Source: Saprospiraceae bacterium (GTDB lineage Bacteria; Bacteroidota; Bacteroidia; Chitinophagales; Saprospiraceae). Taken from it: DNA of 12,398 bases. Each line of letters begins with the position of its first letter. The stretch's first letter is position 1. The position numbers and the translations under genes were made by a program. The stretch spans positions 1-12,398 of the forward strand of contig JAGQXA010000475.1 of NCBI GenBank assembly GCA_020436865.1. The letters are read 5' to 3'. The notes under the pieces were generated by a model. It was not told the origin of the DNA and ran no database searches. It saw only the letters and a program-made list of their open reading frames with translations. Below are positions 1-7,445 of the stretch, piece after piece.

Positions 1-1073
1 AAGGCCAAGCGATCGCCCCGGTCGAGTTTCAGGTCGACCCCGTTGAGCACCTGGATCGAGCCGTAGTGTTTGGTCAGGCGGTGCGCCTCGACGACGATCT
101 GGCCGGAGCGGGGCGCCGCCGGAAAGCGGATGTTCATGACGGAGCCGTCTTCCTGATCGACTTCGATGCGCTCCATTTTGTCGAGTTGCTTTTGCATCGA
201 CTGCGCCATTTTGGTCTTGGTCGCCTTGGCCATAAACCGATTGATGGTCCGTTCTTTCTGGGCGATGACCTTCTGTTGGTTCTGGAAGGCGGCCATCATT
301 TTCTCCCGCCGCTCCTGTCGCAGTTCGAGGTATTTGCTATACGGCGCCTTGTAATCGTAGAGTTTGCCCAGTTCGATCTCGACCGTGCGATTGGTGACGT
401 TATCGAGGAATTGTTTGTCGTGCGAAATGACGATCACGGCGCCGGGATAATCCTGCAGGAAGCGCTCCAGCCAGATGATCGATTCGATATCGAGGTGGTT
501 GGTCGGTTCGTCGAGCAGCAGAAAATCGGGGCGCTGCAAGAGCATTTTGGCCAATTCGACCCGCATTTGCCAGCCCCCGCTGAACTCGGTGGTCTGCCGC
601 CCAAAATCGGCATTCCGAAAGCCCAAACCTTTGAGCACCCGCTCGGCATCGGCTTCCATCGTGGCGCCTCCCAGCAGTTGAAAGCGATCGTTCAGATCGG
701 AAAACTCGGTGAGGAGGTCGTGGTAGCTCTCGCTTTCGTAGTCCTCCCGGCGGGCCATTTCGTCGTTGATCTCGTGCAGGCGCTTGTCGATCCGGCGCAC
801 CTCTTCGAAGGCCGTCAGGGTTTCCTCCAGCACGGTGCGGCCGCGGGGCAGCTGCATTTCCTGATGCAGGAAGCCCAGGGTCGAGTCCGAGGGGCGGGCG
901 ATCTGCCCTTCGTCGGGTCGCATCGCTCCGGCAACGACCTTGAGCAGGGTCGACTTACCGGCCCCGTTGCGCCCGACCAGTCCGATGCGGTCGCGGTCGC
1001 CCACGACCAGTGTTACAGAATCGAGGAGGATGCGGTCGCCGTATTTGATGAAGATGTTGCTTGCGTTGATCAT
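1..1073 (-). CDS. ABC-F family ATPase (partial, C-terminus beyond left edge)
   Basis: Soluble tandem-ATPase protein of the ABC-F family, which acts on ribosomes (translation regulation or rescue, in some members antibiotic protection) rather than in membrane transport. The first 357 codons are present. The N-terminal nucleotide-binding domain is complete: Walker A GRNGAGKST at residues 34-42, signature FSGGWQMR at 164-171, Walker B LLLDEP with NHLD at 185-195, and H-switch ISHD at 216-219. A basic, helical inter-domain linker follows (about 235-315), with the family's usual run around KATKTKMAQSMQKQLDKME. The second ATPase domain begins near residue 330 and is cut before its Walker A. There are no membrane segments. 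The ATG at 1073 gives the standard family N-terminus (MINASNIFIKYGD). It lies 36 bases after the histidine kinase stop on the same strand, so it may be the last gene of that operon. The family is certain; the subfamily (EttA, Uup, YdiF-like) cannot be fixed from this part. Confidence 0.95.
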   Translation of the reverse strand, partial: MINASNIFIKYGDRILLDSVTLVVGDRDRIGLVGRNGAGKSTLLKVVAGAMRPDEGQIARPSDSTLGFLHQEMQLPRGRTVLEETLTAFEEVRRIDKRLHEINDEMARREDYESESYHDLLTEFSDLNDRFQLLGGATMEADAERVLKGLGFRNADFGRQTTEFSGGWQMRVELAKMLLQRPDFLLLDEPTNHLDIESIIWLERFLQDYPGAVIVISHDKQFLDNVTNRTVEIELGKLYDYKAPYSKYLELRQERREKMMAAFQNQQKVIAQKERTINRFMAKATKTKMAQSMQKQLDKMERIEVDQEDGSVMNIRFPAAPRSGQIVVEAHRLTKHYGSIQVLNGVDLKLDRGDRLA

Positions 1074-1077
1074 GGGT

Positions 1078-1105
1078 GCTGGATGCTAAATACTGGATGC
1101 TGGGG
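1078..1105. repeat. Degenerate 7-base tandem repeat
   Basis: Four consecutive heptamers fill most of the 36-base gap between the histidine kinase stop and the ABC-F start: GCTGGAT, GCTAAAT, ACTGGAT, GCTGGGG. They run on into an eight-G homopolymer (1102-1109) touching the kinase stop codon. The consensus is roughly RCTGGAT. The repeat is noncoding and sits in the presumed ribosome-binding region of the ABC-F gene. Confidence 0.6.
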
Positions 1106-1109
1106 GGGG

Positions 1110-2159
1110 TCAGGCTTTAGTCAGGGTGAAACCGAAGGTGGAGCCCAGGTTGATGGAGCTGCGCACATTGATGGTTTGCTGATGCGCCTCGATGATGTGT
1201 TTGACGATAGACAGGCCGAGGCCGGAGCCCCCGCGGGATCGCGAGCGGCTCTTATCGACCCGATAGAAGCGCTCGAAGACGTGATTGATGTGTTCCTTGG
1301 GGATGCCGATCCCGTTGTCGGCCACTTCGACCAGAATATTGCGGTCCATATCGTAGAAACCCACCTTGGTATGGCCGCCGTCGCGGCCGTATTTGATGGA
1401 GTTGCTGACGAGGTTGACCAGCACCTGCCGGATACTTTCCCGGTCGGCCCGCACCTTGAAGTGCTGGTCGGCGCCCGGTTTGAAGATCAGTTCGATGCGG
1501 CGTTCGCGCGCCTGCATTTCCAGGTCTTCGAACACTTCCAGGGTCAGGTCGCGGATGTCGAAATTCTGCATTTCGAGGATCAATTCGCCCGACTCGAGGC
1601 GGGAGATCGATTCGAGGTCTTCGACGATCGTGTTAAGACGTTCGACGTTCTTGTTGGCCCGTTCAAGGTAGCTGCGATGCACCTGTGGGTCGTACATGCC
1701 CCCGTCGAGCAAGGTTTCCAGATAGCCCTGGATATTGAAGATCGGCGTCTTCAGTTCGTGAGAGATATCCCCCAGGAAGCGGCGGCGGTATTCCTGCCAT
1801 TTCTTGAGCGCTTTGATCTCTTCAGCCTGGTTTTCCGCCCACTCAGACACCTCCTTCTCCACCTCGTCGATGATGTCGGCCGACAGATCGATGGTGGTCG
1901 GCTTTTCCTCCGGGTGCAGTTTGTGTTTGTGAATGGACTTGTAGATCAGTTTGATCTTCCGGTAGATGTACCGTCGAAGGTAGTAAATGGTCGTCAGGTA
2001 GGTCGCGGCAAAAACGATGGCCAATACCAATAGCAGGCCGGCCCAGGGGATCGGCAACAGTCCGGTCAGCCGGAACAAGGCGGCCACTGCGGTCAGCAGA
2101 GCAGCCACGAAAGAAGAAGACACCAGCGCGATTTGCTGCGGTGTGGGATTTTTCAGCAT
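1110..2159 (-). CDS. Membrane sensor histidine kinase (PhoR-like class)
   Basis: Two-component sensor kinase of 349 residues; it autophosphorylates on a histidine and passes the phosphate to the response regulator encoded just before it. Two hydrophobic segments at about 10-30 and 37-60 are separated by only a few residues, so there is no real periplasmic sensor domain and the signal is probably sensed in or near the membrane. A charged helical linker (about 65-125) leads to the HisKA domain with FLGDISHELKTP, phospho-acceptor His134. The ATPase domain is complete: N-box around Asn253 (NLVSNSIKYG), G1 DNGIGIP at 281-287, F-box FERFYR at 295-300 and G2 GGSGLGL at 310-316. Its ATG directly abuts the regulator's TAG with no spacer, so translation is probably coupled. 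No PAS or HAMP domain can be recognised. All catalytic motifs are present; the signal is unknown. Confidence 0.95.
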   Translation of the reverse strand: MLKNPTPQQIALVSSSFVAALLTAVAALFRLTGLLPIPWAGLLLVLAIVFAATYLTTIYYLRRYIYRKIKLIYKSIHKHKLHPEEKPTTIDLSADIIDEVEKEVSEWAENQAEEIKALKKWQEYRRRFLGDISHELKTPIFNIQGYLETLLDGGMYDPQVHRSYLERANKNVERLNTIVEDLESISRLESGELILEMQNFDIRDLTLEVFEDLEMQARERRIELIFKPGADQHFKVRADRESIRQVLVNLVSNSIKYGRDGGHTKVGFYDMDRNILVEVADNGIGIPKEHINHVFERFYRVDKSRSRSRGGSGLGLSIVKHIIEAHQQTINVRSSINLGSTFGFTLTKA

Positions 2160-2843
2160 CTAGAACTCGAATTTATAGCCGATCCCTTTGATGGTCTTGA
2201 TGTAGCCGTCGCCGATCTTTTCCCGCAGTTTTCGGATATGCACATCGATCGTGCGGTTGCCGACGATCACGTCGGTGCCCCAAACTTTGCGGAAGATCTC
2301 TTCGCGGGTAAAGACCTTTCCGGGCTTGCTGATCAGCAGATTGAGCAGTTCGAACTCCTTCTTGGCCAGTTCGATCACCTCTCCGTTGCGTTCGACCGTG
2401 ACCCGTTCGCGGTCGATGACCAGATCGCCCACTTCCGCCTGATCGATCTCGTCGGCTTGATCGGTTCGACTTGGGCGTCGCAAGAGGGCCTTGATCCGGC
2501 TGGTGAACACCCGTGGACGGATCGGTTTGGTAATGTAGTCGTCGCCGCCCACGTCGAGGGCTGCGATCTGGGAATAGTCTTCCTCCCTGGCGGTCAGGAA
2601 GGCGATGAGCGTTTGGTCGAACTGCCGGTTGTTGCGCAGCGTACGGCACACCTCCACCCCATCCATCTTGGGCATCATGATGTCGAGTACAATGAGGTGT
2701 GGTTTTTCGCGCTCGGCGATCGACAATCCCTCTTCGCCGTTGGAGGCCGTAAACACCTCATAGCCTTCCTTGACGAGATTGTACCGCAAAAACTCGAGGA
2801 TGTCCGGCTCGTCGTCTACGACCAGGATCTTGACGTTTTCCAT
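2160..2843 (-). CDS. OmpR/PhoB-family DNA-binding response regulator
   Basis: Two-component transcription regulator of 227 residues, partner of the histidine kinase that follows it. The receiver domain (1-120) has the acidic pair Asp10-Asp11, phospho-acceptor Asp54 in VLDIMMPKMDG, Thr84 and Lys106 in the ITKP motif. A short linker (about 121-137) joins it to a winged-helix DNA-binding domain (138-227), with the recognition-helix and wing signature VGNRTIDVHIRKLREKIGD and a GIGYKF end typical of the OmpR/PhoB class. The length is normal for the family. It is the first gene of the minus-strand group, so the promoter for the pair should lie in 2844-2985; I found only a near match to TAnnTTTG (GTAATTTG, minus strand, 2920-2913). 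Its targets cannot be read from the sequence; the pair resembles PhoB/PhoR in type, but phosphate control is not shown. Confidence 0.95.
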   Translation of the reverse strand: MENVKILVVDDEPDILEFLRYNLVKEGYEVFTASNGEEGLSIAEREKPHLIVLDIMMPKMDGVEVCRTLRNNRQFDQTLIAFLTAREEDYSQIAALDVGGDDYITKPIRPRVFTSRIKALLRRPSRTDQADEIDQAEVGDLVIDRERVTVERNGEVIELAKKEFELLNLLISKPGKVFTREEIFRKVWGTDVIVGNRTIDVHIRKLREKIGDGYIKTIKGIGYKFEF

Positions 2844-3082
2844 GTCAATGGTTTCTTGCTATCAATAAAGGTCTGTGGCCCGGGAAAGTTTCCGCTTTCG
2901 CCAAACCGCGTGCAAATTACGAATTTCTGCGGGACTGTGGGACTTGGGATTTGCGATGTGGAAGGCGCGTTTTGAGCAGGATTAGGATGTTTTAATTTTT
3001 TCTTTGAAAAAAAGATGAGAAAATTTTAGATGATTAAAAGATTATTTTCAAAATAAAACAGATGATTTTTTCATTCAATCAA

Positions 3083-3114
3083 TTTGTTTTTGTCGATCAA
3101 AAGGGATATTTTTG
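3083..3114 (+). promoter_or_regulatory. Bacteroidota-type promoter for the 3132 gene
   Basis: TTTG at 3083-3086, a 20-base spacer, then TATTTTTG at 3107-3114 match the Bacteroidota housekeeping promoter pattern (-33 TTTG, -7 TAnnTTTG) in sequence and spacing. Transcription would begin near 3119-3121, leaving a leader of about 11-13 bases before the ATG at 3132. The region just upstream (about 2985-3080) is strikingly AT-rich and holds three copies of AGATGA (3013, 3028, 3060), which could be regulator sites. Nothing else is recognisable in the 288-base gap between the divergent genes. Confidence 0.6.
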
Positions 3115-3131
3115 TAAAAAACTGATCGTCA

Positions 3132-3833
3132 ATGAAAAAGCAGCAAATCAACCGCAAGCACAACTTCCCCGATGCGGACCTGTACCTCGAATGTGTCGAG
3201 CGCATTCGCCTGGCGCAGGCCGATCTGGAGCAGTTCGAGCAATACGGCTACGATCGCGAGCGCCTGAAGAAGTTCCTGGCCCAATGCGAGAAGTTCCGGG
3301 AGCTGCCGGGAGACGACGAGCTGGTCGGCGAGCAGATGATCATGACCGATAAAAAATACGACTCGGCCGAGAAACTGAAGTCGGCCATCCGCAGTTTAAT
3401 GACGCGGGTGGCCATGAAATACAACAACCGCAGCGGCCGCTACCGGAAATTCGGCACGGCTAAAATGGGCGATATGACCGACGCCCAGCTGATCTTCTGC
3501 GCGCGGCGGGTTGTGCGCGTGGCGCGGCAGCAGATCGACTTTCTGGCGGAAGTGGGGGTCAACGAAAACATCATCGGCCGGGTCTCCACCGCCTGCCGCG
3601 ATTTCGAGAACGCGGTCAACCTGCAACACGACCGGGTCGCCGAACGCGACATCGCCGTGGAGCGCAGGGTCGAAGCGGCTAACAAGCTATACGAAGAATT
3701 GGTCACCCTGAGCAATGTCGGCAAGGATATCTGGGCCGAACGCGATCGGACCCGCTACGAGCAGTACGCCCTTTACGAAAGCAACAACGAACAAAAAAAG
3801 GCGAGGAAAGCCAAGAGCGCGGAGGAGGCCTAG
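3132..3833 (+). CDS. Helical protein of unknown function with internal duplication
   Basis: A 233-residue, highly charged, predicted all-helical protein with no signal peptide or membrane segment, so probably cytoplasmic. I do not recognise a named family. It consists of two units of about 103 residues. Matching landmarks are Cys21/Cys123, Gly39/Gly142, Cys52/Cys155, Phe55/Phe158, the Lys-Leu pairs at 81-82/185-186, Tyr97/Trp201, Arg100/Arg204 and Tyr104/Tyr209, at offsets of 102 to 105. Each unit reads as a helix, a short Gly turn, a helix with CxxF, then a long amphipathic helix pair. The C-terminus is a Lys/Ala/Glu-rich tail. The ATG at 3132 sits just downstream of a good promoter. It is transcribed alone and ends in a four-base overlap with the convergent membrane-protein gene (both stops share CTAG). 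Its upstream neighbour is the response regulator, but nothing shows a functional link. Confidence 0.85.
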   Translation: MKKQQINRKHNFPDADLYLECVERIRLAQADLEQFEQYGYDRERLKKFLAQCEKFRELPGDDELVGEQMIMTDKKYDSAEKLKSAIRSLMTRVAMKYNNRSGRYRKFGTAKMGDMTDAQLIFCARRVVRVARQQIDFLAEVGVNENIIGRVSTACRDFENAVNLQHDRVAERDIAVERRVEAANKLYEELVTLSNVGKDIWAERDRTRYEQYALYESNNEQKKARKAKSAEEA

Positions 3834-4303
3834 CGTCGGCCCTTCCCCCGGCGGTTGCGCAAGCGGGGGTGGTTCCATTCTTCCTTCTGGGCGAATTCAA
3901 CGATGCGTTTCATGAAGCCCATCACCGAAAGGAAGACCAGGTATCCCAGGGTGAGCACGACATAGATCCAGCGATATGACCCGGCCTCGTCGATCGACAG
4001 CGAAGAGAACAGATAGGCCATTAAACCGTTCGCAGCGGCCAGCGCCGCAAAGCTCATGATCGAGCGCGACCAGTACTTGTTCAGATCGGCAGCCGACAAG
4101 CTGAAGATGCTGTTGAAAATGGCATAGAAAAGCATGAAGGCCGCCGCCGACAGCCAGGGAAAGCGCTCGCCGACTTCGATCAAGCCCGTCCAGTGCACGA
4201 ATTTCCCTCCCACCATGACGATCACCGCAGCCCCGAAGACGACGGCCGCTTGCAGAAAGGGATTGTAAGCCTTGTAAAATATGGATCTGTCCTCTTGGAT
4301 CAT
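3830..4303 (-). CDS. Small four-helix membrane protein, unknown function
   Basis: A 157-residue integral membrane protein with four hydrophobic segments at about 16-36, 49-70, 82-101 and 111-131, and a strongly basic C-terminal tail (RLRNRRGKGRR). By the positive-inside rule the tail is cytoplasmic, so with four helices the N-terminus is too. Charged residues in the second loop (DLNKYWSRS, 73-81) are the most distinctive feature. I do not recognise a family. It starts 26 bases after the rimO stop on the same strand and is probably the last gene of that transcript; no Shine-Dalgarno sequence is evident, as is usual in Bacteroidota. Its stop overlaps the stop of the convergent 3132-3833 gene. 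It is clearly a real gene from its hydrophobic periodicity and tight packing, but no role can be assigned. Confidence 0.85.
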   Translation of the reverse strand: MIQEDRSIFYKAYNPFLQAAVVFGAAVIVMVGGKFVHWTGLIEVGERFPWLSAAAFMLFYAIFNSIFSLSAADLNKYWSRSIMSFAALAAANGLMAYLFSSLSIDEAGSYRWIYVVLTLGYLVFLSVMGFMKRIVEFAQKEEWNHPRLRNRRGKGRR

Positions 4304-4329
4304 GACTATTATGGTTTGCCGGGAACGAG

Positions 4330-5646
4330 CTACTTCTCCACGGGTTCGCCGTGCAGATCGTACTCGGTGGCATCGGTGATGTAAATGTCGGCGAAATCGC
4401 CCAGGCGCACGTAATGCCGGTCGGCCGACACGATCACCTCATTGTCCACCTCGGGCGAATCGCCCTCCGTGCGGCCATAGAAATGGGCGCCTTCTTTGCG
4501 GTCGAACAGCACTTTCACGACCCGTCCGATCTTTTCCTGGTTCTTCTGCAGGGAGATCTCCTGTTGTATCTCCATCACGCGATTGGCTCGTTCGGCCTTG
4601 AGTTCGGCCGGCACATCGTCGGGCAGATCGTAGGCGCGGGTACTTTCCTCGTGGGAATATTGAAACACCCCTACCCTTTCGAACTGCATCTCCTCGACGA
4701 ACGAGCACAGTTCCTCGAATTCTTCGTCCGTTTCTCCCGGGAATCCGACCAGCATGGTGGTGCGGATGGTGATGCCCGGCACCCGTTCGCGAGCGTAGCG
4801 GATCAATTCCTCCGTTTCCCGGCGGGTGATCTGACGGCGCATGCGTTCAAGCACGGTGTCGCTGGCGTGTTGAAGCGGAATATCCAGATAGTTGCAGATC
4901 TCCGGTCGCCGGGCCATGACGTCGAACACTTCCAGGGGGAACTTGCTCGGATAGGCGTAGTGCAGACGGATCCACTCGATCCCTTCGACATCGGCCAGGG
5001 CGTCGAGCAAGGCCGGCAGTTCGCGCTTTTTGTAGAGATCGAGTCCGTAGTAAGTCAACTCCTGCGCGATGAGCATCAACTCCTTTACCCCGCGGCGGGC
5101 CAGGCTACGCGCCTCAGCCACCAGCTCGTCGATGGACCGGCTGACGTGACCGCCGCGCATCAGCGGGATGGCACAGAAGGAGCAGGTGCGGTTGCAGCCC
5201 TCCGAGATCTTCAGGTAGGCGTAGTGTTCCGGAGTGGTGATCAAGCGCTCGCCGATCAGTTCGTGCTTGTAGTCGGCATTCAGGCGGGCCAGCAAGGCCG
5301 GCAGTTCAAGGGTGCCGAAATAGGCGTCGACCTCCGGGATCTCCTTTTCCAGATCGTCCTTATAGCGTTGCGACAGGCAACCGGTCACGTACAGTTTTTC
5401 GATCCCGCCCCGGCTCTTCACCTCGGCATATTCCAGGATGGTGTTGATGCTCTCTTCCTTGGCCAGGTCGATGAAGCCGCAAGTATTGACGATGACGACA
5501 TTGGCGCCGTCGCCCTGACCGTCGTGTTCCACTTCGAAGTCGTTGCCCCGCAGCTGCGTGATCAGGTTTTCGGAATCGACCAGATTTTTCGAACAGCCCA
5601 GAGTGATGACGTTCACCTTATCGCGTCGCGTCGTTCTCGCTTTCAT
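4330..5646 (-). CDS. rimO: Ribosomal protein uS12 methylthiotransferase RimO
   Basis: Radical S-adenosylmethionine enzyme that adds a methylthio group to a conserved aspartate of ribosomal protein S12, acting in the cytoplasm. The 438 residues fit the family. The N-terminal UPF0004 domain carries the three cysteines of the auxiliary iron-sulfur cluster: Cys18 (ITLGCSKN), Cys56 (NTCGF) and Cys90 (TGCLSQ). The radical SAM core has CNRTCSFC, with Cys151, Cys155 and Cys158, followed by AIPLMRG. A C-terminal TRAM domain spans about 372-438. GCSKNLVDSE near the N-terminus and the YYGLDLY run at 199-205 are typical of RimO rather than MiaB. It lies 48 bases downstream of the amidohydrolase stop and 26 bases upstream of the small membrane protein, all on one strand. 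No TAnnTTTG box lies in the 48-base gap, so read-through from upstream is likely. Confidence 0.97.
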   Translation of the reverse strand: MKARTTRRDKVNVITLGCSKNLVDSENLITQLRGNDFEVEHDGQGDGANVVIVNTCGFIDLAKEESINTILEYAEVKSRGGIEKLYVTGCLSQRYKDDLEKEIPEVDAYFGTLELPALLARLNADYKHELIGERLITTPEHYAYLKISEGCNRTCSFCAIPLMRGGHVSRSIDELVAEARSLARRGVKELMLIAQELTYYGLDLYKKRELPALLDALADVEGIEWIRLHYAYPSKFPLEVFDVMARRPEICNYLDIPLQHASDTVLERMRRQITRRETEELIRYARERVPGITIRTTMLVGFPGETDEEFEELCSFVEEMQFERVGVFQYSHEESTRAYDLPDDVPAELKAERANRVMEIQQEISLQKNQEKIGRVVKVLFDRKEGAHFYGRTEGDSPEVDNEVIVSADRHYVRLGDFADIYITDATEYDLHGEPVEK

Positions 5647-5694
5647 GGATTCTTTTAATATCGTACCGGGAAAACAAGCGATTTCCCCAAAAGA

Positions 5695-7302
5695 TCATTT
5701 TTCTTCGCTATTGATGCCGGGTTGGGTGAGGGTGAACCCTTCTCTCTTCTTGGCTTCTGCCACCATCGCAGCTACGTCGGCCAGCAATTGCCGGGCGTCG
5801 AACACGATGCCGTCTTTGATGGTGTACTTCACACCGCCGACTCTGATCACTTCGTCGTCGTCGTTCAACTTGATAGCGCCGGTGCCATACAGCACCTTCA
5901 GGTTTTGCAGCGGATTTTCCTCGACGACTACCAGGTCGGCCAGTTTTCCCACTTCGATCGTGCCGATCCGATCGTCCATCCCCAACGCTTCCGCCCCATA
6001 GAGCGTAGCCGAGCGAATGACCTCGAGCGGATGGAAGCCGGCCTCGCGAAGGAGTTCCAGTTCCCGGACATAGGCAAAGCCATACAGTTGGAAAATGAAG
6101 CCCGAATCGGAACCTGTGGTCACCCGACCGCCCCGGTTTTTGTACTCATTGACGAAGGTCATCCACAAGCGGTAGTTCTCCTTCCAGGCTACCTCCTGTT
6201 CGGTGCCCCAAAAATGCCAATAGGAGCCATGCGATTCGCGACTGGGCAGGTAAAAACGCCACAAGGAAGGCATGGTGTAGGTTTCATGCCATTCGGCGCG
6301 GCGAGCGCGGTGCAGGTCGCGGCTGGCCTCGTAGATATTGAACGTGGGGTCGAGCGTAAAATCGAGGGCCAGCAGTTCGTCCATCACCCGGTTCCAATGC
6401 TCGGAATAGGGCTTGGCGGCCTGTTTCCAAAGCCGGCCCGCCTCGGCAAAGCGGTCTTGTTCGTTCTGATAGTTGTAGTCGAGCGGATAATCCTGCACGG
6501 TGCGGTCGGTGAAGAGCGCCTCCGGTAGTCCATACCAATGCTCCATGCTGGTCAGCCCGGCACGGGCCGAATGCAGCACATTCCACCGGGCCACATCCAT
6601 TTGCGCATGGTGGCAGGCCGAGCGCAGCCCCAGCTTTCTGTTTTCGTCGAGTGCGGCCGACATGATCTCCGGCGGCGCGCCGAAGAACTTGATGCCGTCG
6701 GCGCCGCGTTGCGCGTTCTGCCGTACCCAGGCACGGGCCTGCTCGGCGGTGGTGATCGGCGCATCGCTGCCCTGTCCGAAAACCGCGTACGCCTGTATCC
6801 GCGGGGCCGTGATCTCGTTGCGCTGACTGCGCTGCTTGTGTTCGAGCACCCAGTCGAGCCCATTCCCGCAAGCCGGCTCGCGGATCGTGGTCACCCCGTG
6901 CGCCATCCACAATTTGAACACATACTCGGCGCTGACGCCCTGCGCCTCGCCTCCGATGTGGCCATGCAGGTCGACAAAACCCGGCAAGAGGTACATGCCT
7001 TCGCAATCGAGTTCGCGGCCGCCGGGCCGCAAGCGGGGGCGGCGGGAGGAATCGATCGGCACTCCCGGGTTACCGACCAAACGGATCTCGGCGATGCGGT
7101 TGTCTTCAATAACGAGATCGTACGGACCGCGGGGCGGAGCGCCGTTGCCGTTGATGAGGGTCACTCCGCGAATGATCAATTGAGAGAAGGGTCCTTCTCC
7201 TTCCTGGCGGTCGGGCGCCGCTTCTACCTGCGACCAGGATATAGCAGGGTTACCGGCAAAGACCAGGAAAAAAAACAAGGGCAGGAGGCAATGAGATCGC
7301 AT
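5695..7302 (-). CDS. Secreted metal-dependent amidohydrolase (imidazolonepropionase-like)
   Basis: Exported hydrolase of the amidohydrolase superfamily; members cleave amide or related bonds in dipeptides and cyclic amides using a binuclear metal site. From the chosen ATG at 7302 it is 535 residues. A signal peptide (MRSHCLLPLFFFLVFAG, then NPAISWSQ) ends near residue 25. The metal ligands are all present: HxH at His113/His115 in FVDLHGHIG, Lys205 (DGIKFFG), His231 or His232 (ACHHAQ), His255 (SMEHWYG) and Asp399 (TGSDSGF). The C-terminal return of the beta-sandwich reads RIGTIEVGKLADLVVV. The frame stays open further upstream (TTG at 7350, ATG at 7320), but a promoter -7 box at 7336-7329 lies inside that extension and the signal peptide begins cleanly at 7302. 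It heads the rimO group. The true substrate is not determinable; an exported dipeptidase or cyclic-amide hydrolase is most likely. Confidence 0.93.
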   Translation of the reverse strand: MRSHCLLPLFFFLVFAGNPAISWSQVEAAPDRQEGEGPFSQLIIRGVTLINGNGAPPRGPYDLVIEDNRIAEIRLVGNPGVPIDSSRRPRLRPGGRELDCEGMYLLPGFVDLHGHIGGEAQGVSAEYVFKLWMAHGVTTIREPACGNGLDWVLEHKQRSQRNEITAPRIQAYAVFGQGSDAPITTAEQARAWVRQNAQRGADGIKFFGAPPEIMSAALDENRKLGLRSACHHAQMDVARWNVLHSARAGLTSMEHWYGLPEALFTDRTVQDYPLDYNYQNEQDRFAEAGRLWKQAAKPYSEHWNRVMDELLALDFTLDPTFNIYEASRDLHRARRAEWHETYTMPSLWRFYLPSRESHGSYWHFWGTEQEVAWKENYRLWMTFVNEYKNRGGRVTTGSDSGFIFQLYGFAYVRELELLREAGFHPLEVIRSATLYGAEALGMDDRIGTIEVGKLADLVVVEENPLQNLKVLYGTGAIKLNDDDEVIRVGGVKYTIKDGIVFDARQLLADVAAMVAEAKKREGFTLTQPGINSEEK

Positions 7303-7328
7303 AGGCAGGCTATTGTGCATGAACCCGA

Positions 7329-7336
7329 CAAAATTA
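7329..7336 (-). promoter_or_regulatory. Promoter -7 box for the amidohydrolase group
   Basis: The minus strand reads TAATTTTG, an exact match to the Bacteroidota -7 consensus TAnnTTTG. Transcription would start around 7322-7325, about 20 bases before the ATG at 7302. No clear TTTG -33 element was found about 20 bases upstream, so it is a moderate call. It supports the 7302 start, since longer versions of the gene would place the promoter inside the coding region. Confidence 0.45.
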
Positions 7337-7445
7337 AGCAAATGCCGCAAGGCGCCATGCCGGACAGATACTTTCTTTCCGGGAAAATCGTTAACTCAAT
7401 ATTCTCCACAGACCGGTACGGCCTCCGATCCTGAACACCTCGCGT

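Noticed and set aside
66..2033. Long plus-strand open frame of 655 codons opposite the ABC-F, kinase and regulator genes
   Set aside because: It is antisense to well-conserved genes with intact motifs, has a composition typical of reverse-strand shadows (rich in Asp, His, Val, Phe), and matches no family.
4351..5658. 435-codon plus-strand frame opposite rimO
   Set aside because: Shadow of rimO created by codon bias in GC-rich DNA; RimO's cluster cysteines and TRAM domain make the minus strand the real one.
7303..7350. Longer amidohydrolase start (TTG at 7350 or ATG at 7320)
   Set aside because: A TAnnTTTG box lies at 7336-7329 and the signal peptide begins naturally at the ATG at 7302.
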